From contig NZ_QEHR01000002.1 of the NCBI RefSeq assembly GCF_003095375.1, positions 310,001-374,000 on the forward strand: a stretch of DNA of 64,000 nt, given 5' to 3'. The position numbers and the translations under genes were made by a program. Each line of letters starts with the position of its first letter. The stretch's first letter is position 1. The DNA comes from Marixanthomonas spongiae. GTDB taxonomy: Bacteria; Bacteroidota; Bacteroidia; Flavobacteriales; Flavobacteriaceae. A model generated the notes under the pieces. It was given only the letters and a program-made list of their open reading frames with translations. It had not been told where the DNA came from and searched no databases. This document shows, one piece after another, positions 57,138 through 64,000 of the stretch.

Positions 57138-58523
57138 ATGACCCAAAAAGGAGGCATTCATTTTGAAATTTCCGAACGGAAAATCCTATTGCGCATTTTC
57201 GATATTGCCAGTGTGCTGCTCTTGCTCTACGGAATAGGGGAGGTGTTCAGTTTCGATTATTTTTTAATCACTTCCCAACATTGGGTGTGGTCCATTGTAC
57301 TGGCGCTCTACCTTACCGTGTTCGCCACTATTTTTGAACTCTACAACCTCCAAAAGGCCGCAAAACTGGAAGTGGTGGTGCAAAACATCGTGTTGACGGC
57401 TTCGGTAACGGTGCTGTTTTATTTGTTGACCCCTTTTTATACGCCCCAGTTGCCGGCCAACAGGTTGCAGATCGTCTATTTTTTCTTGGCCGTGACCACC
57501 GCCCTTTTTGTTTGGCGCTATATTTACATCACCTTTATTTCGGCCCCCCGGTTTTTTAAACGGGTGCTGCTGGTAGGCAATTCCGAAACGATTGCAGAAG
57601 TGGTACGGTCTTTGGAAAAATCGGACCCCAATTACCGGGTGTTCGGCTACATAAACACGGGGGAGGAACGCTATGAAAAAGATGGGCTGGTCGCTTTTAA
57701 AAGCACCGCTATGTCGCGCACCATAGAAAAGTATGCCATTTCGGAAGTGGTGGTGGCCCTTTCCAAAGCCGAAGACATGACCCTCCCGTTGAACAACCAG
57801 CTTATCCGCTTACTGGAAAGAGGGATCCCCATTAAAGAATACACCCACGTTTATGAAGAACTGAACCGCAAAGTGCCGGTGCACTACATCGCCGACGATT
57901 TTTACCGCTACTTTCCCTTTAGCCGAAGCAACCAAAACAAACTCTACCTGTTTTTTCACCGGTTGATGGACCTGCTGCTTTCGGTCATTGGGCTGTTGTT
58001 CGGTATTTTGATTTCCCCCATCATTATCCTTGGGAACCTCTTGGGAAACCGGGGCCCTTTTTTTTACAAGCAACTACGGGTGGGCAAAAACGGCGAACAT
58101 TTCAAGATATACAAACTGCGCAGCATGGTGGTCGATGCCGAAAAGGATGGGGCGCAATATGCTAAAAAGAAAGATGCCCGCGTTACCTACTTCGGAAAAT
58201 TTCTACGCCGTACCCGTATCGACGAAATACCCCAGTTTATCAATGTCATTAAAGGCGAGATGAGCATTATTGGCCCCAGGCCAGAACGGCCAGTTTTTGT
58301 GGAAACCTTGTCGCAACAAATCCCTTTCTACGAAATTCGCCATCTGGTAAAGCCCGGCGTGACTGGGTGGGCGCAGGTAAATGCCAAATACGGCATGACG
58401 CAGGAAGACGCCACCGAAAAACTGGAGTACGATCTCTACTACATTAAACGACGCAGTTTTTTCTTGGACAGCAAGATTATCCTGAAAACCTTGAGCACGA
58501 TTATCTTTTTTAGGGGGCAGTAG
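57138..58523 (+). CDS. Undecaprenyl-phosphate sugar-1-phosphate transferase (WcaJ-like)
   Basis: The 461-residue initiating enzyme of the pathway. Four N-terminal helices (residues about 12-135) precede a CoA-binding-like Rossmann domain (RVLLVGNSETIAEVVRSLE), then a re-entrant/TM helix and the catalytic Bac_transf domain: PFFYKQLRVGKNGEHFKIYKLRSM, LRRTRIDEIPQFINVIKGEMSIIGPRPERP, and VKPGVTGWAQVN. It places hexose- or N-acetyl-hexosamine-1-phosphate on undecaprenyl phosphate. It is the last gene of the polysaccharide locus, followed 28 bp later by the 14-copy hairpin array. Confidence 0.95.
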   Translation: MTQKGGIHFEISERKILLRIFDIASVLLLLYGIGEVFSFDYFLITSQHWVWSIVLALYLTVFATIFELYNLQKAAKLEVVVQNIVLTASVTVLFYLLTPFYTPQLPANRLQIVYFFLAVTTALFVWRYIYITFISAPRFFKRVLLVGNSETIAEVVRSLEKSDPNYRVFGYINTGEERYEKDGLVAFKSTAMSRTIEKYAISEVVVALSKAEDMTLPLNNQLIRLLERGIPIKEYTHVYEELNRKVPVHYIADDFYRYFPFSRSNQNKLYLFFHRLMDLLLSVIGLLFGILISPIIILGNLLGNRGPFFYKQLRVGKNGEHFKIYKLRSMVVDAEKDGAQYAKKKDARVTYFGKFLRRTRIDEIPQFINVIKGEMSIIGPRPERPVFVETLSQQIPFYEIRHLVKPGVTGWAQVNAKYGMTQEDATEKLEYDLYYIKRRSFFLDSKIILKTLSTIIFFRGQ

Positions 58524-58551
58524 TTCTCTTCGACTCCGTTCAGGGCAGGTA

Positions 58552-59697
58552 GGTGGTTTCGATACAAATTCAGTATCCTTCCAGGCTCCTGAATTCACGC
58601 AACCCCGTGAGTGGACTTTTCAAAAATCATGCAGTTTGGTTTCGGTACAAATTCAGCATCCTTACAGGCTCCTGAATTCACTCAACCACCTTGAGTGGAC
58701 TTTTCAGAAATTGTGCAGTGTGGTTTCGGTACAAATTCAGTATCCTTGCAGGCTTCTGAATTTACTCAACCACCGTGAGAGGGTTTTTCAAAAACCATGC
58801 GGCGTGGTTTCGGTACAAATTCAGCATCCTTGCAGGCTCCTGAATTCACTCAACCACCTTGAGAGGGCTTTTCAGAAATTGCGCAGTGTGGTTTCGGTAC
58901 AAATTCAGCATCCTTGTAGTCTTCTGAACTCACTCAACCACCGTGAGAGGGCTTTTTAAAAAATCATGCAGTGTGGTTTCGGTACAAATTCAGTATCCTT
59001 GCAGGCTTCTGAATTCACGCAACCACCTTGAGTGGACTTTTCAGAAATTGTGCAGTGTGGTTTCGGTACAAATTCAGTATCCTTGCAGGCTTCTGCATTC
59101 ACTCAACCACCGTGAGAGGGTTTTTCAAAAACCATGCGGCGTGGTTTCGGTACAAATTCAGCATCCTTGCAGGCTCCTGAATTCACGCAACCCCGTGAGT
59201 GGACTTTTCAAAAACCATGCAGCGTGGTTTCGGTACAAATTCAGCATCCTTGCAGGCTCCTGAATTCACGCAACCCCGTGAGTGGACTTTTCAAAAACCA
59301 TGCAGCGTGGTTTCGGTACAAATTCAGTATCCTTGCAGGCTCCTGAATTCACGCAACCCCGTGAGAGGGCTTTTCAAAAACCATGCAGTGTGGTTTCGGT
59401 ACAAATTCAGCATCCTTGCAGGCTACTGAATTCACGCAACCACCCTGAGCGGACATTTCAAAAACCATGCAGTGTGGTTTCGGTACAAATTCAGTATCCT
59501 TGCAGGCTACTGAATTTACTCAACCACCGTGAGAGCACTTTTCAGAAATTGTGCAGTGTGGTTTCGGTACAAATTCAGCATCCTTGCAGGCTCCTGAATT
59601 CACGCAACCACCGTGAGTGGACTTTTTAGAAATTGTGCTGTGTGGTTTCGGTACAAATTCAGTATCCTTGCAGGCTTCTGAATTCACTCAACCACCT
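58552..59697 (+). repeat. Tandem array of 14 S-type hairpin units (83-85 bp)
   Basis: The core GTGGTTTCGGTACAAATTCAG recurs with starts at 58555, 58638, 58722, 58806, 58890, 58975, 59059, 59143, 59226, 59309, 59392, 59476, 59560 and 59644. Each unit has outer arms GTGGTT/AACCAC, inner stem AATTCAG/CTGAATT and a linker of two kinds (ending AAACCATGC or GAAATTGTGC), which alternate in units 2-7. No spacers or cas genes are present, so it is not a CRISPR. It follows the end of the polysaccharide operon. Confidence 0.97.
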
Positions 59698-59728
59698 TGA
59701 AGCTGTTCAACTTAATAGACCCATCTAA

Positions 59729-59770
59729 GGTTGCTGAGTGTTTTGCGTAGCAAAATGTATCGAAGCATCC
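59729..59770 (-). repeat. Single S-type element with TTTTGC/GCAAAA inner stem
   Basis: On the minus strand it reads GGATGC, TTCGATACA, inner stem TTTTGC-TAC-GCAAAA, CACTCAGCAACC. The core is the same as in the array, but both inner stem and arms differ. It lies at the 3' end of the DUF4105 gene, where it could serve as a terminator. Confidence 0.75.
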
Positions 59771-59774
59771 GGTT

Positions 59775-60929
59775 TTACTGCCGCTTCAAAAACCCAGCTA
59801 AAAAACTATACCGAATGGCCAATGCCACCAATAACGGGATAAGTGCTTTGGCAAAAACCTGAACGCCTGTAAACCAATGCATCGTCAATAACCCTAAGAG
59901 TACGATTAAAAAGAAGACGTATTTATTGAGCCACGATTTTGGGAACCGTTTTGCGATCATCCCCGAAAGAAACAAACTCAACGGAAACGCCCACAGCAAG
60001 TTGTAGTTGTTGGCCGTCGCGGTATGATCGGTGGCCAGCCACAGCAATAGTAAAAACACCCCAATCAAGCCCGTAGTAAAGAAAATGATGGCATCCATCA
60101 ACCGGCTTCGGGTGTTGTTTTGATGGTCTTTGTAGGTGATGAAGACAATTAAAATCCCGAGCAGCCCAAAAACAAACACCGGGCTCGTGAAAAAGAATGG
60201 ACTGTCTATTGTTGGGTTGTTTTTAAAGAGGGTTTCGGTGTTTTGCACTAAGGACTCTTTGTTTCCGTTTCGGGTAATGGTTGCTGTTTTGGCAGCTTTG
60301 AAGATGTAGTCGGGTAAAAACTGATATTCCCAAGCGGTGGCCTGTTGGTCGATCACGGCTCCCAAGGCCACATCGATGCCCAAGCTCCCCCAAGTGTTCC
60401 AATGCAGGTTTTTCTGTATCAGTTCGCGGAAGGTATGGTTTTCTTCCACAAAATCATCATTATACTGTAAGTCACCGTCTAAAACATCCTTGAGGACATC
60501 ACGGATTTTAGTGGCACAATTGTCGTAAAAAAAGTCGTATTTGTATTCTCGGTTTCCCGGCTTGGCATTGTTCTGAAGAAAACTAAAAACCGCCTGCTTT
60601 TCCGAATACGTTAAATTAAGGGTTTGCTGTTTTATCCACCGGTTTTGGGCTACGTAGCTGTTGTAAAAAGGCTGGTAGCTGCTTACCCCCAATTGGTACA
60701 ACAGCTTGCCCCGTGCAAACTTAGTGTAGAAATTAGGAGTGTTGAAATCGTACACGCCGTAATTGTAAACCCTGTCGATCCCTTTGGATTTATCCTGTAT
60801 GCGAAATGCACTGTGCCCAAACTTATCGTACAATTGGTCACCAGGGCCAATGGTCAAGATGCTTACTTCAGCCGCTTCGGAAAGGGAAGTGTATTGTGCT
60901 TTCGCCGAAGTGTTCAGAAAAAAGAACAC
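59775..60929 (-). CDS. DUF4105 (Lnb-like) membrane protein
   Basis: The 384-residue product has a DUF4105/Lnb N-terminal domain (LTIGPGDQLYDKFGHSAFRI; GVYDFNTPNFYTKFARGKL; FYDNCATKIRDVL) with conserved His and Cys. After it come about five C-terminal membrane helices from residue 220. The GTG at 60929 begins in the middle of a signal-like segment ending SAKAQ. The same frame extends upstream (hydrophobic, VYLFTLIVFFFL) to a stop at 60995 without an ATG, so a non-standard start such as CTG near 60980 may be used. Function is unknown; Cys-dependent chemistry at the envelope is possible. Confidence 0.85.
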   Translation of the reverse strand: MFFFLNTSAKAQYTSLSEAAEVSILTIGPGDQLYDKFGHSAFRIQDKSKGIDRVYNYGVYDFNTPNFYTKFARGKLLYQLGVSSYQPFYNSYVAQNRWIKQQTLNLTYSEKQAVFSFLQNNAKPGNREYKYDFFYDNCATKIRDVLKDVLDGDLQYNDDFVEENHTFRELIQKNLHWNTWGSLGIDVALGAVIDQQATAWEYQFLPDYIFKAAKTATITRNGNKESLVQNTETLFKNNPTIDSPFFFTSPVFVFGLLGILIVFITYKDHQNNTRSRLMDAIIFFTTGLIGVFLLLLWLATDHTATANNYNLLWAFPLSLFLSGMIAKRFPKSWLNKYVFFLIVLLGLLTMHWFTGVQVFAKALIPLLVALAIRYSFLAGFLKRQ

Positions 60930-61082
60930 TATGAGTGTAAAAAGATAAACTGGTTTGGAAAAGAAAAGTGTCGCGTTCAGAACAGTAGGTTTTTAGATTA
61001 TTACTTCAAAAATAAGCTTTCTCGGCATATTTCAGAAAACAATAAGAAGTTGAATTTTTTGTAAAGTGTTACTTATTTTTTC

Positions 61083-61129
61083 AGGTGCCTGAGTGTCGCG
61101 ACGATAGGAGTGATGTATCGAAGGCACCT
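61083..61129 (-). repeat. Single S-type element with changed arms
   Basis: The minus strand reads GGTGCC, TTCGATACA, a variable middle, CACTCAGGCACC. Relative to the GGTGGTT/AACCACC elements, the two arms have changed together (GGTGCCT/AGGCACCT), so pairing is kept. It lies between the DUF4105 and PorV/PorQ-like genes, 6 bp past the stop of the latter. Confidence 0.75.
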
Positions 61130-61135
61130 CGAGAC

Positions 61136-62203
61136 CTACCTAAAAACGCTCCAATCCAGCTTTAGCGAAAACACATTGGAATACAGCGCGGCGCTTTGGT
61201 CGCCAATATCGGTCAAGGCATAATCCACTTGTATGCCTTTGTATTTAAAGCCCACACCAATGTTGGGCTGAAAGCCTACCGAGTCGCTTCCGTCCAGTTG
61301 TTGGATGTTCTGGAAGTTGCCTACGCCAGCACGTACAAACACCAGATCGATATAGCCAAACTGCAGTCCGGCGGCAGGGGTCATACTGGTGAAAGAAGTA
61401 GAAAAAATATCGTTGGTCTGGGCAAAGCGAAAGTTGAAATCCACTTCGGCCAGGAGCGAAAAATCGTAATGGAACACAAACTTTCGGGACACCCCCAATT
61501 GCAGTTTTGGGATGGTAATTTCGGTGGTTTCGGGCAGTTCTTGGTTTTGGCCTTCTACCGCGCCTTGAATGGTGGAGAACTCCTCTTCGTCAATGCTCCA
61601 AGCATTAAAGGTCGTTGTTATGTCTCGTGCCATCAACCCGAACTTCCAGTCGCCGGTGTTGAATTGCAAGCCGGCATCAAAACCAAAGCCCCACGAAGAC
61701 GCAAAATCACCAATGATCCTTCTAATTACCTTTGCGTTTACCCCAACATTCAAGCCATCTAAAGGCAACGCCCGGGCATAGGAGAAGGTTACGCCATAAT
61801 CGGCTGTAGAGAATAAGCTAATTCGGTTATAATCAATATTGCCTTGATCGTCAATAAGCTGTGTGGTGTTCAAGATATCGTCCACGCCAAAGCGGATCAA
61901 CGATAGGGCCACCACGCTTCTATCATCGAGCGGCATGGCAAAGGCCCCGTAATCGTAATTGGCGATATTGGCAAAGTAAGAGGCGTGCATGAGGGAAAGT
62001 TGGTTGTCCTCTAGGGCCACTAAGCCAGCCGGGTTCCAATAGCCGGAGTTTACATCGGCTGTCGAGGCGGTAACGGCATTGGCCATACCAAAAGCGGCGG
62101 CATCGACCCCAATGTTCATAAACTCGTTCGAGTATTTTCTCGTAGTTTGGGAATAGACCGTTAGGCCGATCAATAAAAAAAGTAAAAATAAATTCTTCTT
62201 CAA
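61136..62203 (-). CDS. PorV/PorQ-family outer-membrane beta-barrel protein
   Basis: From the TTG at 62203 the product is 355 residues with a normal signal peptide (KKNLFLLFLLIGLTVYSQ); an ATG 13 codons upstream gives a poor, longer leader. The mature start (FMNIGVDAAAFGMANAVTASTADVNSGYWNPAGL) is the FadL/PorV-PorQ signature, followed by amphipathic strands to a C-terminal aromatic (LDWSVFR). Relatives PorV and PorQ serve the type IX secretion system. This member could be one or a paralogue; the T9SS cargo at 6572 shows the system is in use. Confidence 0.85.
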   Translation of the reverse strand: MKKNLFLLFLLIGLTVYSQTTRKYSNEFMNIGVDAAAFGMANAVTASTADVNSGYWNPAGLVALEDNQLSLMHASYFANIANYDYGAFAMPLDDRSVVALSLIRFGVDDILNTTQLIDDQGNIDYNRISLFSTADYGVTFSYARALPLDGLNVGVNAKVIRRIIGDFASSWGFGFDAGLQFNTGDWKFGLMARDITTTFNAWSIDEEEFSTIQGAVEGQNQELPETTEITIPKLQLGVSRKFVFHYDFSLLAEVDFNFRFAQTNDIFSTSFTSMTPAAGLQFGYIDLVFVRAGVGNFQNIQQLDGSDSVGFQPNIGVGFKYKGIQVDYALTDIGDQSAALYSNVFSLKLDWSVFR

Positions 62204-62329
62204 GTTGTTGATTTTGCGCAAATATCCTACAATTTTACACAATAGTAAACTTTAAAATTGGCTACATATTGTATTTATATCTCCTTAGACGAAAATACTT
62301 TGCTATTTTTACAAATAGACACCTATACT

Positions 62330-63070
62330 ATGAAAAAACACATACCCAACATCATTACCTCCCTCAATTTTCTCTGCGGAAGTGTGGCCGTACTCTTTGC
62401 CGTTTCGGGCGATTTGATCACCGCTTCGTTTTTTGTGTTCGCAGGTATTTTCTTCGACTTTTTTGATGGCCTCGCCGCTCGGGTTTTCAACGCCCAGAGC
62501 GAGGTTGGTTTGCAGTTTGACTCCTTGGCCGATGTGGTAACCAGTGGCTTGGCACCGGCCGTTGTGATGGTTCAACTGTTATCGGAAGCCACTTTAGGTC
62601 ATTCCTTGATCATCACCGATATGTTTGCTGAAAACAATTGGAACAGTGGCCTGAGCAGCTATGTGCCTTTTATTGGTTTATTGATAGCGGTTGCCTCTGC
62701 TTACAGATTGGCAAAGTTTAATGTAGATACCCGGCAAACGAGCAGTTTTATTGGATTGCCAACTCCTGCCAATGCATTGTTGGTCTTGAGTTTACCGCTT
62801 ATTTTGCATTTTCAATATGTGGAAGGGATGGAAGCGGTCATTTTAAATCCGTGGGTCTTAATTGGGATGACCTTGTTGAGCTGTGTGCTTCTAAATGCAG
62901 AAATCCGGCTCTTTGCACTGAAATTTAAAACGTGGAACGTAAAGGGCAATCTAACACGCTATATCTTCATTTTAACTTGCCTGCTGGCCGTCTTCCTCTT
63001 AAAATTTATTGCGATCCCTGTAATTATTGCAGTATATATTTTGTTGTCGCTTTTACCGAACAAACAGTAA
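62330..63070 (+). CDS. pssA: CDP-diacylglycerol-serine O-phosphatidyltransferase
   Basis: It makes phosphatidylserine, the precursor of phosphatidylethanolamine, from CDP-diacylglycerol and serine. The 246-residue membrane protein carries the CDP-alcohol phosphotransferase motif as DFFDGLAARVF...GLQFDSLADVVTSG (D-x2-DG-x2-AR-x8-G-x3-D-x3-D) and about seven helices. I chose the ATG at 62330 (KKHIPNIITSLNFLCG); the upstream 24 codons of open frame overlap the likely promoter (TATTTTTA at 62304-62311). Confidence 0.95.
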   Translation: MKKHIPNIITSLNFLCGSVAVLFAVSGDLITASFFVFAGIFFDFFDGLAARVFNAQSEVGLQFDSLADVVTSGLAPAVVMVQLLSEATLGHSLIITDMFAENNWNSGLSSYVPFIGLLIAVASAYRLAKFNVDTRQTSSFIGLPTPANALLVLSLPLILHFQYVEGMEAVILNPWVLIGMTLLSCVLLNAEIRLFALKFKTWNVKGNLTRYIFILTCLLAVFLLKFIAIPVIIAVYILLSLLPNKQ

Positions 63071-63155
63071 GGTGTTGTGGGTGTGAGTTCGCGTGATTTG
63101 GGTTGCCAGTAGGGCAAGCTAAATTGTATGGAGAATGTATTTGCAGGTATAAAGG

Positions 63156-63218
63156 GGTCTCGATACACCCGTTTCGTTCCTCATGGACATCCGCCTACCG
63201 GTCGGACAGGCTCGACCT
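63156..63218 (+). repeat. S-type element with GGTC/GACC arms and an inserted hairpin
   Basis: GGTC, TCGATACA, CCCGT inner stem, CA, then a spliced TCCG-CGGTCGGA-like hairpin, then CTCGACC. The extra hairpin is placed between CA and CTC, the same site where CCTGCC...GGCAGG is inserted in the 8-18 kb copies. It lies between pssA and the end of lptB. Confidence 0.7.
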
Positions 63219-63232
63219 GACAATAGTTTTTT

Positions 63233-63976
63233 TTAATCCTGAAACAATTTTTTCTTCCGAAGTTCAAAATTCTGTCCCAAATAGACTTTGCGCACCATCT
63301 CGTCATTGGCGAGGTCTTCGGGTTCGCCGTGTTTTAAGATACTGCCCTCGAACATTAAGTAGGTGCGGTCTGTAATGGCCAGGGTTTCCTGTACGTTGTG
63401 GTCGGTAATAAGAATACCGATATTTTTCTTTTTTAACTGGGCCACAATACGTTGAATGTCTTCCACCGCCACGGGATCCACCCCTGCAAAGGGTTCGTCC
63501 AGCAATATAAAATGCGGATCGGTCGCCAAGGCACGGGCAATCTCGGTGCGGCGACGTTCACCACCACTCAATAGATCGCCCCGGTTTTTGCGGATGTGGC
63601 CCAGACCAAACTCTTCGATAAGCGACTCCATTTTCAGGTGCTGTTCTTTTTTGGACAGGTCGGTCAGTTGCAACACGCTTAAAATATTGTCTTCAATGCT
63701 CAACTTCCTGAAAACCGAAGCCTCCTGCGCCAAATACCCGATCCCGTTTTGCGCCCGTTTGTACATGGGGAATTTGGTAATGTTGGTGCCTTCCAAGAAT
63801 ATTTGGCCGCCATTGGGCTTTATCAGTCCTACAATCATGTAAAAGGAAGTAGTTTTTCCTGCACCATTAGGGCCCAATAAACCAACGATTTCCCCTTGGT
63901 TTACCTCTACGGTGATTCCTTTTACTACTTTTCGGCCTTTGTACGATTTAACAAGGTTGTCGGCTCTAAGCTTCAT
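63233..63976 (-). CDS. lptB: LPS export ABC ATPase LptB
   Basis: The 247-residue ATPase of the LptB2FGC complex, which extracts LPS from the inner membrane. It has Walker A (GPNGAGKTT), the LptB-type EASVFRKLSIEDN Q-loop region, signature LSGGERRRTEIARAL, Walker B FILLDEPFAGVDP and the switch His in LITDHNV. The C-terminus (LANDEMVRKVYLGQNF) is typical of LptB. No lptC or lptA is nearby in the window. The start at 63976 is near the window edge but complete. Confidence 0.95.
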   Translation of the reverse strand: MKLRADNLVKSYKGRKVVKGITVEVNQGEIVGLLGPNGAGKTTSFYMIVGLIKPNGGQIFLEGTNITKFPMYKRAQNGIGYLAQEASVFRKLSIEDNILSVLQLTDLSKKEQHLKMESLIEEFGLGHIRKNRGDLLSGGERRRTEIARALATDPHFILLDEPFAGVDPVAVEDIQRIVAQLKKKNIGILITDHNVQETLAITDRTYLMFEGSILKHGEPEDLANDEMVRKVYLGQNFELRKKKLFQD

Positions 63977-64000
63977 ACGCTGCTATGGTTTCAAAATTTT

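Noticed and set aside
58552-59697. CRISPR array, or a coding repeat protein spanning the 84-bp units
   Set aside because: There are no unique spacers or cas genes; the whole unit repeats. Open frames exist only because 84 is a multiple of three; they break at every 83- or 85-bp unit and the predicted peptides match no repeat family.

Overview
The window comes from a member of the Bacteroidota, most likely a marine-type Flavobacteriaceae. Supporting signs are Bacteroidota promoters (TTG, about 19 nt, TAnnTTTG), many TTG and GTG starts without clear ribosome binding sites, a C-terminal type IX secretion (T9SS) sorting domain, a PorV/PorQ-like protein, DUF2795 and DUF4105 proteins, and a SecA with an N-terminal insertion and no zinc tail. 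I cannot name a genus. I saw no rRNA, tRNA, CRISPR array or transposase gene.

Layout. 0-13 kb: housekeeping and secreted proteins, mostly on the minus strand (secA, DUF2795, ATP:cobalamin adenosyltransferase, a small HTH regulator, LolD-type ATPase, methyltransferase, ABC-F ATPase). Two secreted proteins, an M43-like metalloprotease and an FG-GAP repeat T9SS cargo, lie on the plus strand. 14.0-58.5 kb: one very large plus-strand surface polysaccharide locus. It holds wza, wzc, an ABC exporter pair (wzm/wzt), GDP-fucose synthesis (gmd, fcl), a DegT aminotransferase with a NeuD/PglD acetyltransferase, two asparagine-synthase-like enzymes, a sulfotransferase, methyltransferases, about 16 glycosyltransferases, an O-antigen ligase/polymerase, a deacetylase, a GNAT enzyme and a WcaJ-type initiating sugar transferase. 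58.5-64 kb: a 14-copy tandem hairpin array, then DUF4105, PorV/PorQ-like, pssA and lptB.

How it works together. The WcaJ-like enzyme would place the first sugar on undecaprenyl phosphate. The glycosyltransferases extend it with fucose, amino sugars and decorated residues. Wzm/Wzt (with a glycan-recognition C-terminus) would export it, the ligase-like protein would polymerise or attach it, and Wza/Wzc would serve outer-membrane export and length control. No Wzx flippase is visible.

The striking part is what breaks up the polysaccharide locus. Genes there normally overlap or lie a few bases apart. Four of the large gaps each hold one small foreign-looking ORF from a different family, embedded in its own class of hairpin-forming repeat: DUF559 nuclease in C-rich repeats (17.7-18.5 kb), four-helix-bundle (S23/IVS) protein in GTCAGTAGT-type repeats (20.0-20.8 kb), GxxExxY PD-(D/E)xK protein in CACGCAGAG-type repeats (39.2-40.1 kb), and GIY-YIG nuclease in CCCTGAA-TTCAGGG-type repeats (41.5-42.3 kb). 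The DUF559 and hairpin repeat classes also occur without a gene at 8.4-9.2, 10.9-11.1, 13.1-13.9, 17.4-19.0, 45.4-46.0 and 58.5-63.2 kb. One class ('S-type') keeps a TCGATACA...CACTC core while its outer arms change together and its inner stem is swapped. I regard these repeat-gene cassettes as the best candidate for an undescribed system.
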